Source: Typhlomys cinereus (lineage: Eukaryota > Chordata > Mammalia > Rodentia > Platacanthomyidae). Taken from it: a stretch of DNA of 64,000 bases. The notes below the pieces were generated by a model. It ran no database searches and had not been told where the DNA came from. It saw only the letters and a program-made list of their open reading frames with translations. Both the position numbers and the translations under genes were made by a program. The stretch lies in assembly GCA_023101885.1 (NCBI GenBank), contig JALPQD010000388.1:1567001-1631000 (forward strand), written 5' to 3'. Positions 45,231-56,440 of this stretch are shown piece after piece. Position 1 is the stretch's first letter; each line of letters starts with the position of its first letter.

Positions 45231-46057
45231 GGCCTCCGTCGACACCACCACCACCACCGCCACCGCCGCCGTCACCATTAGGATCATTCCTGTTATCACA
45301 GAAATTACTTCCATAGCTGCTTTTTCTTTCCAGTCAAAACCCATGCATTAAAAAGAATTATATATCAATTCAGTTTGGGACGACTTATGTGCTAGCACAC
45401 ATTGGTGTATGAAACTCGAAGAGACAACTGATATAGAGTTTTCAGTTTATAAAGGAATTCTGGACGTTCTACTTAGAGAAATCATTTGGCTTTCTAAATT
45501 AAGCAGTTAAAAAGAAAGCCAACTGACTCAGCTTGCTATGGGGGAATGGTGCCCTTCGCAAGAGCGTTAATGTGTGGCATCTTGGTCAGTTGTTACAAAT
45601 GTCTCCTGAAAGTTGGTTCAACCTTGTCATTAAAGGAGATGGCAACTGATGCAGAGAACGCCCTGGACCTTGTGCTTAAATCCTGAACTTATCCTCATTT
45701 CCCAGGACTCAGAGAGACACGTGGGTTTCAGACCCTCAGTGCTTCCCGCTGTCTTGAAGTCCAGTCAAATCAGATGGCTCTGACTAGGAGTAAAGCGTAA
45801 CAACATCATCTTCAAGTATTCCGTGGTGAACACTTAGCCTTCTCCATGGCAAGCAAGATCAATCTGATGGCCCTGTACCTTTTATCCACAGGCCAAAAGG
45901 TGATGGTAGTGGGTGACCCTCCTGTCTTGAGGAGAGGTACTTTGCCTTCACAGGTGATTGACATACTTTTGGAAACTCTCCATTCCTTTTTTGTCCCACT
46001 CCCACTTCTGTCATTGTCTATACAATTACAGTATACTTTATGCACCATAGTTTCATC
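45231..46057. other. Unique DNA; triplet-rich start
   Basis: 45241-45280 holds (CAC/CGC)n triplets. A splice-acceptor-like 'ctttttctttccag' ends near 45333, but no exon is evident after it. Nothing else recognised. Confidence 0.4.
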
Positions 46058-46078
46058 AAACATGACACAAACTTCTAC
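46058..46078 (+). repeat. 21-base target-site duplication, left
   Basis: Exact copy at 46417-46437; it brackets an L1 3' end. Confidence 0.93.
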
Positions 46079-46416
46079 TTTTTAAATACTTTCTATCATT
46101 AATTAATTAATTTATTTACAAATAAACTGGGTTTATGTCTTTCTTGATCCCCTCCTCTCCACTTCTCTCCTTTCCTACCTTCCCCATCCATACACCCTTC
46201 TCCCACCTTCCCTTTATCCATCCTGCTATGCCCCCCATACCTCCTTCTTGTCCTTCTGCTTGTATCACAGGACTCCCTATTGAACTTTATGTGACTCTTC
46301 AGTGAGTAAAGTTTTGTAAGTGTGGAAGTTCCTCTTTCCTGTCCCGAAAATGCCTCTGATTCACTCTGAGAGTAGCTCTTTCTGCTAGGATACTAGTTAG
46401 TCCTTGGGGAAATGTT
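46079..46416 (-). mobile_element. L1 3' UTR insertion, antisense, older subfamily
   Basis: A/T-rich tail at left ('attaattaattaatttattt'), then a pyrimidine tract, 'ggactccctattgaac', 'tcttcagtgagtaaag' and 'ggatactagttagtcc'. The body differs from the young L1 at 9097. The 21-base perfect duplication at both sides proves a target-primed insertion. Confidence 0.88.
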
Positions 46417-46437
46417 AAACATGACACAAACTTCTAC

Positions 46438-46710
46438 AACTCAAAGGCAGAGAAACAATATAACACAACTGCTCACAAACAAAGCAGCAAGCAGCAGACT
46501 CTTCAAGGCATTGAGGACTATTTCTCTCATTGGCATAATGCAGAGAGTAGATGGAGAGCAGTACTTGGTGTTCTGGGTAAAGATTTACTAACAATATGTA
46601 AAGAAATTATTTTTGTCCTTCAAACAGGCTTTTATTGATTTAAAAATTAACCATAGTCAGGAAAGAACTTGCCATAAAAAATCAAACAGTATATTTTTAT
46701 TCCATTTATA
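46438..46710. other. Unique DNA between L1 fragments
   Basis: Nothing recognised. Confidence 0.4.
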
Positions 46711-46970
46711 ATGTTTTTTTTAATTTTTCTCCCACATTTTATTTTTTTAATCATACAAGCGCCATTGGTACCCCTGAACTCTCCCTCCCCCTTTCCCTCC
46801 AGTCCTCCTCCATTGCACTCTCTCTCCCTTCCCCCCTTCCTTTCACCCCACTTCCTCCCATCCCCTGGAGCATCCTTTTATTTGAATAACAAACCTTCCT
46901 CTGAGTCCTCCACCCTAGTGAGGGTTCAGGACTCAGGGGCATAACCCAGAGCCCTTCTTGAGCTCCCTGT
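46711..46970 (-). mobile_element. L1 3' UTR fragment, antisense
   Basis: Poly-T, 'aatcatacaagcgccattgg', pyrimidine tract, 'ggagcatccttttatttg' and 'ctctgagtcctccaccctagtgagg'. Closest to 10110-10330 in word order, so the same broad family but an older copy. Confidence 0.8.
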
Positions 46971-47313
46971 TAGTGTGGGAAATGAAGCTGAAACTACCAC
47001 TTGGCCAGGTATTCCCAGCCAATCAAACAGAAATAGGATGAGTGGATGAAGTGGAAATAGAGCTATAGTATTATCTTTACTGATTCTCACCAGCACAGAT
47101 TACTGTTTATGACATACAGACAAGGAAGGGGCTTGAGGGTTGTTAGAGATTTATTAAGACACAAGCACTACTTTGCCCAGAGTGAATTTTCACAGAAGAT
47201 AACTTTATTTCATACATGCAGTTGTATCTACATATATACAGAGCCATTTAACGCTGGCATGTCTGGGTAAAAGTAATGTGACTGTGAAGTCAACAATACA
47301 GAAAGAGTATCAT
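46971..47313. other. Unique DNA, target of the TPT1 retrocopy
   Basis: Nothing recognised. Ends in the left target duplication (47314-47327). Confidence 0.4.
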
Positions 47314-47327
47314 AAGAACTGATTATA
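47314..47327 (+). repeat. Target-site duplication of TPT1 retrocopy, left
   Basis: aagaactgattata, exact copy at 48176-48189. Confidence 0.95.
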
Positions 47328-48175
47328 CTTTTCCGCCCGCTCCCCCCTCCCCCCAGCGCCGCTCGGGCTGCACCGCGCTAGCTCCGAGCTCTCAGGCCAG
47401 CGCCGCCACCGCCGCCGCCTCTCTCCTGCCGTCATCGTGATCGTCTACCAGGACCTCATCAGCCACGATGAGCTGATCTCCGACGTCTACAAGATCCGGG
47501 AGATCGTAGATCGGCTGTGCCTCGAGGTGGAGGGCAAGATGGTCAGTAGGACAGAAGGTAACATCGATGACTCGCTCATCGGTGGAAATGCTTCCGCTGA
47601 AGGCCCAGAGGGTGAAGGGCCCGAAAGCACAGTAGTCACCGGTGTTGATGTTGTCATGAACCGTCACCTGCAGGAAACCAGCTTCACAAAAGAGGCCTGC
47701 GAGAAGTACATCAAGGATTACATGAAATCACTCAAAGGCAAACTGGAAGACCAGAAACCAGGAAGGGTAAAGCCTTTTATGACCGGGGCTGCAGAACAAA
47801 TCAAGCACAATGAAGCACATCCTTGCTAATTTCAATAACTACCAGTTTTTTATTGGGGAAAACATGAATCCAGATGGCATGATCGCTCTCCTGGACTACC
47901 GTGAGGACAGCGTGACACCATTTATGATTTTCTTTAAGGATGGATTAGAAATGGAAAAATGTTAACAATTGGGAAATACTTGATTTGTCACCTGTCACAC
48001 AATGGCTGCTGCTTGTCGTCTATAACAACACCAGGACTTGAGACAACTGGGACTGATGTCATCTTGAGCTTTTATTTTGAACATGACTTATCGGGAGTGG
48101 AGGCATTGTTTTTAAGAAAAAATGTCATGTAGGTTGTCTAAAAATAAAGTGCATTTAAACTCAAAAAAAAAAAAA
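47328..48175 (+). pseudogene. TPT1: TPT1 (TCTP) processed pseudogene, full-length
   Basis: Intronless copy of the mRNA for translationally controlled tumour protein. The 5' end begins 'cttttccgcccgc', a terminal-oligopyrimidine-type start, followed by a GC-rich 5' UTR. The coding-equivalent region is 47437-47965 (529 bases against 519 for a 172-residue protein plus stop). Recognised residues include '[19 protein letters not shown]', '[19 protein letters not shown]', '[13 protein letters not shown]' and, after the break, '[14 protein letters not shown]' as expected for the family (here diverged). Defects: the initiator ATG reads GTG at 47437, and a 10-base insertion ('aatgaagcac' type) near 47807-47817 shifts the frame and leads to a stop a few codons later (47827). 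The 3' UTR, AATAAA (about 48143) and poly-A tail are retained. Flanked by a perfect 14-base duplication, so inserted by L1 machinery. The 130-residue frame at 47437-47829 is the surviving N-terminal two thirds. Confidence 0.97.
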
Positions 48176-48189
48176 AAGAACTGATTATA
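48176..48189 (+). repeat. Target-site duplication of TPT1 retrocopy, right
   Basis: aagaactgattata, directly after the poly-A and directly before a SINE. Confidence 0.95.
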
Positions 48190-48422
48190 GGGCTAGAGAG
48201 ATGGATTAAGGGTTAAGACTCTGTCTTGTAATCAAAAGGACCTGAGTTCAGCTCCCAGATGCCAGATCCCAGGTTAAAAAAAAAAAAAGCCTGGCAGAAA
48301 TGGTGGCAGCCTGCACTTCTATCACTAAAAGGTGGAGCCTGGGGAACTCTAGAGCAAAACCAAGAGGAGGTAGAGCAATCAAAATGATACCTGAATTACC
48401 ACTGGGCCTCCAAGGCATGGGC

Positions 48423-48456
<34 letters not shown>

Positions 48457-48500
48457 ACACACACATGCAAAATAAATAAATAAAATATTTACAAAAAGAT
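48190..48500 (+). mobile_element. B2-superfamily SINE, variant subfamily
   Basis: Head 'gggctagagagatggattaag' and 'ggacctgagttcagctccc' B-box; an internal A-run (48276-48288), then 'ggcagaaatggtggcagcctg', 'aggtggagcctggggaac', 'gaggaggtagagcaatc', a CA array (48423-48453) and 'aaaataaataaataaaat'. The body words differ from the 9699/36760 type and match the antisense copies at 16081, 26373 and 58689. It starts at the very next base after the TPT1 duplication. Confidence 0.88.
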
Positions 48501-49807
48501 ACCTCTTTGGAGACAGTTACATAAGCTAAAACTGGCATCTATTGGGTTTTCATTAGTTTGCAATCTGTGTGTGTGTGTGTTTATACAATTAGCCTCTTGG
48601 AAGTAATTTCTATTTTTACTTTGTTGATACATGGCAATATATTATCAGCTAACTATAACATCACATCACAGTACATCTACATTGCAGTAATATGGGGCTA
48701 CTGTAGCAACCTCAGAAATAATTCTCAGATTTGCAGCACCAGGGAGAGAAACTAACTTAGAACCACAACTGCTCCTTGCTAAAATCCCAGGCCCGTTTCT
48801 GCTGACCGCCTTGTGTCAATAACTCTCTCTAGCACAAGCATTAAAATCAACTCTTTCTGAGGAGACACAGGTTTCTTGCAACATATAACATTAGTTCAGG
48901 GCTTCTATGTCTTGCACAACTGTCCTTAACGGCACAGTAGGGCTCACTTTCTTCCCATTCCCTGCATTAAGAGGTCCTCCACCACACGTTGATGCCCTTC
49001 TCATTTTGCCCAGCTTCTTTCTTGTTTCTTGTAAACATGAAAATCCCTTGTATATTTCATCCTGGGATGTTTGAGTATGAAAGAAAAATAACCAATCATC
49101 AGAATACCACTTTCTCCCTTTCTTCCAAAACTACTAGAAACACATCTAAAATAAGAACCAGCATAGACCTCCATTGGGCAGATTCTGAGTCTAGAATTAG
49201 GTGTCATGAGTGATGTTTCTCAATGTATATGAAGGAATGAGGAGTGACAAGAGAAAGGGTACACCTTCTCTTAGCTTCTCTTAAGAACTGCAACTTGGAC
49301 AGAAGGCTGTCTGACTAGACTTGAATAGAAGTGACTCTCAAATAACTAGTCCCTTGAGCCTCCATCCTCGACATACATATCATGGTACATGTGCACCACC
49401 ACCACCCCTCAACATACGCAAAAAATAATTTTTGTTTGATGTAAAAAGTTCCATTTTTCCCTCCTGGTGTTTGCTAATAAGAACTCTGACCATTTCAGTT
49501 CAAGTTTCTATAGGAAAGACTATATGATCAATAAAAACATTAAAAATGGCTTAAAGAGATACGGTTAGGAACAAGGAAAGCAATGTAATGAGAAAACCAA
49601 GAGAGCGACTCATGTGGCAGCTAACATTAGCAAGGTTCATTACCTGTGTACCTCTGAGGAAATCAAGTCTGAGTCCTGATATCAGAATGATGTCTTCATC
49701 TCCAGCACAGGAGACGAGCAAGGGCATTCCCAGAAGGAAACCAGCCAAGGGTAGTCCTTCATTAGGCAGCCAGGAAGCTGGGGTCCTTGGGAGCCACCCT
49801 CTCTTAC
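48501..49807. other. Unique DNA, nothing recognised
   Basis: No repeat recognised apart from a short TG run at 48565-48580. Confidence 0.4.
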
Positions 49808-49933
49808 CTTTGCTTTCTGACTTGTACTTTGTGCTGTCTACACTGCACTGCAAGGTGGAACCAGGGAATCTATTGTTGCTAGCCATTAAAGACAGCATCC
49901 CCACAGACAGACGGCAGGCAGTGGAGAATGCAT
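49808..49933 (-). CDS. Candidate cassette exon, unidentified
   Basis: On the minus strand a splice-acceptor-like 'cctgttccttcag' ends at 49934, and a donor 'AAAG|GTAAGAG' starts at 49807. The 126 bases between are open in one frame: partial codon AT, then 41 codons starting with the residues AFSTACRLSVGMLSLMAS and ending with STKYKSESK, then a G. The length is divisible by three (phase 1 at both ends), as expected for a cassette exon. The composition is more balanced than its surroundings. I recognise no protein. The open frame continues about 80 codons past the donor, which weakens the case, and the plus strand is also open here. It could be a noncoding RNA exon or chance. Confidence 0.22.
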
Positions 49934-49939
49934 CTGAAG

Positions 49940-51540
49940 GAACAGGTCATATCCATTTTTGATTTATCTTCATTTAAAGGAAAACTTATTTTCCTCAACA
50001 GACCTGTAGGCAGAATCTGCAAGTGGCACTGCTCTTCCATTTGATCTGGATGTGACTTTTCTTAAACCTCTGTACAGTTTGCATCAAATAAGTCAGAGGA
50101 CTAATGGAGGTGTAATTTCACTCTTGATTATGGAGGCTTTTTACCCTGGGTACACTTCTGGGTTTGGTTTTTGTAGTATGATAAAGGTGCCATTCGACTG
50201 TCTTCTGTAATGCATTATTTCTGACGAGTCAGCTATCATTTGTGTAACTGTTTCCCTGTATAAATGATGTCATTTTTTTCCATAACTGCTTTTTAGATAT
50301 TTGCTTATGTTTGAGTTTTAGCCTTTAACTAAAATGTGCTGAGGTAGAGTTTTCTTTATATTTATTCATGCTGGTTACTTTCTGCTAAAAATTTGTGCAT
50401 TTCTTCTTTCTCTCCAAATTCAATGTCTATATTTCCTATTGCTGAACCTAAATATTTATATATAAATATATTTACTGCTTATTATAATATTAGGATCGCT
50501 TATGGCAAAAGCACATTTCCAACCCATATTATCTTTTTATAACAGAAGAATACTATATTTAATTAAATTTGTCATAATTCAAATTTTCTTATGTCCTGGA
50601 AGTTCTACCATACAGTTTTCCAATAAACTATTGTATTCAATTTGTAATTCCATTTTTTCTGGTCTCTTAACTTTGCTATTGATGCATTAGCTGTATGTAT
50701 TTGTTTAATTTCTGTTGCCCTATACACTATATTATGTAATGCTGGGTATCTTTAATGAATTTATTTACCTATACTGTGTATCTCTTCATAAAATCATTTT
50801 AGATAGTTTGTTTCAGTTATAAGTTATATTTTCCACTATATTACAAGATTTAATGTATTTGTGATTAACAAAAGCTATATGACATTTACATTTTTCAAGA
50901 GATACCTTATAACTCTATATGCAATGTCTTAATTACAATACTTTTATACATGATTTATATATGATCAAATAATCAGCAAGAATTGAGAGTTTTATGTGTA
51001 ATATGTCATATTTTGATATATTTCATTTCATATATTGACTCTCGCTGCACCTCTAGAAGTATAACAAACATTGCAAGTGAAAGTTTCCATCCTAGATCTC
51101 AGAGAATCTTACAGATATTTTCTAGTAAGTATAATACAATTTTAAGTATCATTTCTCCTTATTCACTTAGTTTTTTGAGTTAAAATTAATAACATTTGAG
51201 AATTACAAATCATTTTTAGAAGCGAATGAGTGTTTATTCTGTTTGGATTCTTCAAGGAACTGAAACCAAAAATAAAAACAATAAATATACATGGGTCCAT
51301 TTAAGCATTTCTCTTCAAGGCAATTTTGAAATATATTGATTATTTTTTATTTATAAATCCTCCTCTACTATTCATCTGGAAAAATGACTTTTCTTTTCTA
51401 CATTTTGTGTGACATGGTTTGGGAGTTTGTCTTAATATTATAATGGGTCCAGCAAAAGAATGAAGAACATCATCTTTTTCTTTGTGAAGAATAAGGAATC
51501 AGAAAAATGTAACTAAGAAAAAAAATATGTTGAAGTAGTC
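49940..51540. other. AT-rich unique DNA
   Basis: Strongly AT-rich from 50270 onward. No gene or clear repeat; it may hold very old L1 remains. Confidence 0.4.
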
Positions 51541-51840
51541 ATACATGTCAGATAAAAACAAAACTCAAAATCTGTCAAACTCACATATAGAAAAAGATAT
51601 GACATCATGTATCCTGCTGGTAGGAACACAGCTTGGTATAGTATGGGAGCTTGGAGGACAATGTGGTAAACTTTGCATGTCCTGTGAGAAGTCAATGCAA
51701 CGAGAGAAAAAGACTTGTAAAGATCTATTCAGAAGAACTGTTTTAAATGAAATGGAAAACTATTTAAATGTCTATCAACAAGAGAATAGATTAATCAGTA
51801 GCAGTAAAGTTTATTTTAAATAAATAGGAAGAGCCTTAGC
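51541..51840 (+). mobile_element. Ancient L1 fragment, sense
   Basis: 'cctgctggtaggaacacagc', 'gtatagtatgggagc', and 'aactatttaaatgtctatcaac' then 'gagaatagattaatca' follow the order of L1M ORF2-end and 3' UTR sequence ('aaatgtccatcaac', 'gaatgg'-like). Diverged; the 92-residue frame at 51545 is not a gene. Confidence 0.6.
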
Positions 51841-52589
51841 ATCACCATAGTTGAGAATGAAAAATAAAACATGGAACTAAAAAACATGCTCTCGGTACCC
51901 AGTTTAATATCACCCAAATAAAATACTTAAAATATATAAAATTCTGTATTTTAGGATAAATATCCATTTAAACTATAAAACATGCATTAAGTCAGTAATA
52001 GATCTTGAAATTTAATGGGCTGCTGAATTTTAATGCTTGTGAAGCATTTATGTCCAACATATTTTCATTTTTTACACTATAGTGATGGAATATATTAAGA
52101 AATCTGATTTGAAAGAACATCATATTCTTTTTTAAGACACATTTATCAAGTATGTTTTAATATATTGGTGAATTGTATATTTTTAATTCTGTCATTGATC
52201 CTCATAAGAGAAATTAGTCTGTATTATTGTTGTTAAACATGTGCATCACATTTTAGTAGGAAAATTGTGCTAATTTTATTTCAAATATGGAATGCGGCTT
52301 TATTAAACACAGTCACCATGTTGTGCATTAAAGACTCAAAACTTATCAAACTTATGTAATTAAGACTTTGAAACCTTTGACCATCATTCCTGCACCATAG
52401 ACCTTAGCTAAAGGTCATAGTAGTCTCTGCTTTGATGAGCTCAAATACTTTAGAATCTTTATGTGAGAAGTGAGATCCTATAGTATCTGACTTCCTGTTC
52501 TGTCTCATTTCTCTTTCCATAATATCCTGAGAAAAGGCTGTACAGATCCTTTACTCGGTTTGAACCCATTTACTTGTTTTCATTTGGAA
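51841..52589. other. AT-rich DNA, nothing recognised
   Basis: No features recognised. Confidence 0.4.
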
Positions 52590-54560
52590 GTTAACTACTG
52601 AATTTCTTTGTTTCCTTATATATTTTGGTTGTCCCTCATCTTCAAATCTGTGATGTGCAAATATATTCTCCCACCTTCTTCGCTGTCCCCTCAACCTTGG
52701 TATTTTCTTTGGCCTGGAAAAGCATTTTAGTTGGATTCAATCTTCTTTGTCTAATTTTTTTTTTGCCTGTGGCTTTGGTGTCATCTGTAATATAATTCCA
52801 GACAGATATCAAAAAACACTTTCCCTCAAGGTGTCTTCTGGGAGTCTTACATTTTCAACTCTTGTATTATTTTCTCTAATCCATTTAAGGTGATGTCTGT
52901 GTGTGATATTGGGGCAGCTCTACTTGCTCCTTACTATGGTTATTTTCCCTTTTCATGTATTGAATGCTCTATCTTTGCTTATTGAAGAGTTATGGTCCCT
53001 TGCTCAAAATCAATTGTCAGTGCAAATGAATTTACTTCTATTCTTTTCCACTAGTTCTCCACATTTATTTTTATGCCAATACTGTATTCTCTTGATTGTA
53101 GCCTTTTTAATACTTTTAAGCCAAAAGATATAATGCCTCTAGTTTGTTCTCTCAATTCACATTAGTTTTGTTTTTCAAGGTCTTTCTTGATTCTCTATTA
53201 ATTTTAAGATTTTACACATTTCCCGAGGAAAAATGCCGTTGGAATTGTAACAGGGATTTCATGAGATCTGTAAATCGCTTACAGTAGCGCGGACCTTTTA
53301 ATGGTTATTTATCCAATACATGAGCACAGAACGTTTCCCATTCATTTCTGTTTTGGCACTCTCTTTAATTAGTACATAGCCATCCCCTTCACAAAATATA
53401 TTGCCACATAATTCTGTTTTAATGTTAATACAAATAGAAGTTATCCATACCTCAGCATGTATTCAGGCACTTACAAGTACAGACATCACAGATGAAACCT
53501 AGTGGTTCACACATGCAAAAAAGACATGAATATAGAAGGGAAACTGGCAGGAAAGGACAACTATGAAGAGGGGCGGAGGCACTGGGGGATGGGGAGGGAA
53601 AGGAGTGGGGAGGGGGAGCAGGGGGTACGGGGAGGAGGAGGAGGAAGGGAGGGAACTGGTGTACCTAATAAGTTTGTATGAGCTGAAATAAATAAATAAA
53701 AGACAAAGAAAAAAAAAAGAGGGGCAGAAAAGGAGATGGTAATAGGCAGTAAGTGGTGAAAACACATAAATAAATAATATTTATACATGTAAGTGCCAAA
53801 AAATAAGAGAAGAAGGACATGTATCACTTTCATTTTCAAACAGTTGCTGGTATAAACAAATGACTGATTTTGTTTATTGACTATATCATGCAGCTTCACT
53901 GAACAAATTAACTAGAACGACTTGTGTGGAGTCTTCAGCATTTTCTTATATGAGATTATATCACATGAAAAAAAAGACAGTTTTACTTTTAGATTCCCAG
54001 CTCAGATGATTTTTTCCTCTTTGTCTTGCCCTATGTCTTTGGAGCATAATTCTGGTGATAGGTGGGATGCGAGTCCTGGGAGTGGGCGTCCTTGTTTTGC
54101 CTGTTCCTGACTTTGAAGAACAAGCTTTCCACTTTAGGAACTTGGGTGTTATATGTTTCCTGTGTGCTAGTCATACATAGCCTTTATTTAATGATTTTAC
54201 ACTGTAAGTTTGAATAATTCCTCTTGTCTATGCCCCAGTGAATTTAAATGCATTCTTTTTTTATTCTGAAGTGTCACTAAGATTTACCTGAAAGAACAAA
54301 AAGGAGTCTAATGTACCTGTGATGCTCGCAAGTGGAGAACTTGTTCACTATTCTCTTTAACTGTCTCAATTTATAATCTTCTTCAGGATAATTTAAAAAA
54401 TTATGTTTGTTAAGAAAATTATTGATTTCATCTGGATAGTCAACGTATTTCCTCACATATCAGCTGAAGCCCTTTAGTACTGTCCTCTGCACCAAAAATT
54501 GTTCCCTCATTTCAACTGATACTTTGTCAGTGTGTTTTTTTACTACATAACTTCAGTTCA
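52590..54560 (-). mobile_element. Ancient L1 ORF2, antisense
   Basis: In antisense order it shows 'ttatggtcccttgctcaaaa', 'atttttatgccaatactgt', 'gccgttggaattgtaacag', 'ggatttcatgagatctgtaa' and, beyond the inserted young L1 tail, 'ttctggtgataggtgggatgcg', 'gtgggcgtccttgttttgcc'. These are the conserved landmarks of the antisense L1 ORF2 from its 3' side toward the reverse-transcriptase core. All frames are broken by many stops, and it is much older than the L1 copies at 9097-11937. Confidence 0.85.
53575..53717 (+). mobile_element. Very short young L1 3' tail, sense
   Basis: 'ggaggcactgggggatgggg', a purine-rich G tract, 'actggtgtacctaataag' and 'tttgtatgagctgaaataa', then A-rich tail: the mirror of the antisense L1 ends at 9097 and 11736. 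Target duplication agaggggc at 53567-53574 and 53718-53725. Only about 140 bases were copied. Inserted into the ancient L1. Confidence 0.9.
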
Positions 54561-56025
54561 AAAGACAACAAATCCTCCACTGTTTTAGTTTTCAGATAAG
54601 AAGTGAACGGATTTATATATTACTTTATCTGCATTGTTTCAAATCCATATTTGGTTTATATTCTTAATAATATATTCCTACTTTAATTTCTGTTGCTGGT
54701 CATTCTATGTATCCACTTAAGTTTTAGTTCTTAGTGGTTAAAAGAGACAGTTTTGTTTTAGTTTAGTTAGAACATATACTTTTTAAATTTTTACTTCTTA
54801 ATACTGCTTTCTTTCACATTCTCATTGTTACCTTTTCTAACTTTTGAAGTTTCATAATTTTTTCTTAAATATTTATTTGGAGATCTACAAAGAATTGATT
54901 TTTCTCATTGATGAGAAACACTGTCAAATTGACTCATGTTTTAAGGGAAAAAACTCATAATTCCCACATCATTCATAAAAGGGAATGTCAGTTTATTATT
55001 AAAAGATCATGTGCTTTTGAGTAAATCCCACTACATACTTCATATCTTCTTTCCTTGGAAAGGTTACTTCATTTTATTTTTACATTGCATATGAAATGAA
55101 AGGTCTTCCTATGACATTTTCATAATACTTTGTTTGAGTAGATCCTTCCCACTGCTCCCCACCTTTTCCCTGCCTGATCTGTTCATCTGAACACTTTCTT
55201 GACAGTGTTCAAAACTCCACTTTCACAACTCAGGTGTTTGTTCGGTGGTCCTCCCCAACCCCTTATCTTAAAGCTACTTTTTCACAACTCATGTTTCCTG
55301 GTTTTTTCTCCACATATACTTTTACCCAGATACACATATTTGACAATTAGCAACTAGAATCCACACAAGAGACAACATGAGGTGTTTGTCTTTATGAGCT
55401 AGCATGCAATGTTTTAACAAACCATCCATTTTCCTGAAATTTTCATAGTTTCACTTATTTTCAGTGTACTACATTGTATATATTTAAGGTATATATCATG
55501 ATGTTATAATGAATTTAATATAGAGAAGTGAATTGACATATCTATATATTCATATAAGTGTGTAATTTTGTAGCAAGGGCAGCTAAAATCTACTATTTAA
55601 TGACAAATTGCAAATAAATATAAATCATTAACCATGGTCTTCACGTTGTACACTGCATCTCTAGACTTGTTATGTTTGACTAAAAAATGTGCCCTTTCCA
55701 GCCTTCAGAGTACATCAAGAATATATTCAGATAGTTTCCTTAATACCAGATCAGTCTTACATTTCTTTGAGCACTTGAAGTTATAGTTAGGTAGATGGAT
55801 GGAGAGACAGATAAGACTCAAAAATATCAGAAAATATTAGCTTATTTAATTTATGGTATCCTACTTTTCTTTTCTTCAGAATACATGTTACCTTATAGTC
55901 ATAGTTACAATTTGACCTTGTATATGACATGTTTGATCTTCTAAGTAGTGGTCATTATTAAATAAAAGTTAGTTTAAACTAACCTAATGAATATCATAGG
56001 CAGAAGAAATCATATTAAGCTAATG
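54561..56025. other. AT-rich DNA, nothing recognised
   Basis: Possibly further decayed L1, but I cannot support it. Confidence 0.4.
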
Positions 56026-56029
56026 TTAT

Positions 56030-56440
56030 AGTTAGATACAGGTGTCAATTTGATGATTGAGGGTTTCAGTTCTGGGCACATTTGTAGAGAATTAGTAGTT
56101 GAGGCAAGTCCATAGCTAACCTGCAGGAGATTGTGTAATTGATGGGTAAAGGCTCGGCCCCTTGTGGGTAGAACTAGGCCCTAGACAGGTGAATAAAATA
56201 CAGAGATCTGATTGAGGCATCCTTGTGTACATTTGGCCAAACATGCTGGTCTGGCAAGTAAGGATTGTCCCTCTCCCAACTGCTATGTGGAGATGGTGTA
56301 TTCCCTGGGCCCAGGTACTGATGTGAGCTCCCCTATCAAGCTGCACTAACAACCATAACTGAACAACAGAAGAGAATAAACAGCTTGTTTATCAGCAACA
56401 CCTTGTTTATCAGCAACAATGCAGGTGAACTGCAACAGGT
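56030..56440 (+). repeat. 5' LTR of ERVL-like element B
   Basis: Starts 'tgttatagttagatacagg' and continues 'tgtcaatttgatgattgagg', 'gggcacatttgtagagaattag', 'ggagattgtgtaattgatggg', 'aacatgctggtctggcaag', 'gagaataaacagcttg'. Colinear with 6308-6750. Contains a local 18-base repeat of 'cttgtttatcagcaac' type at 56382-56420. Ends 'gaactgcaaca', two bases before a decayed primer site. Confidence 0.8.

Noticed and set aside
45320..45334. Strong acceptor-like 'ctttttctttccag'
   Set aside because: No matching donor or open frame follows within a reasonable exon length, so no exon is proposed.
45162..45344. Minus-strand polyalanine frame
   Set aside because: Translation of (TGC)21; no ATG context, domain or conserved flank.
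47328..47440. CpG island promoter
   Set aside because: The GC-rich block is the 5' UTR of the TPT1 retrocopy, not an independent promoter.
47392..47667. Minus-strand frame opposite TPT1
   Set aside because: Shadow of the GC-rich pseudogene coding strand.
18100..48300. Possible functional tRNA genes in SINE heads
   Set aside because: A-box and B-box-like words are present, but no cloverleaf with anticodon arm can be supported; they are SINE heads.
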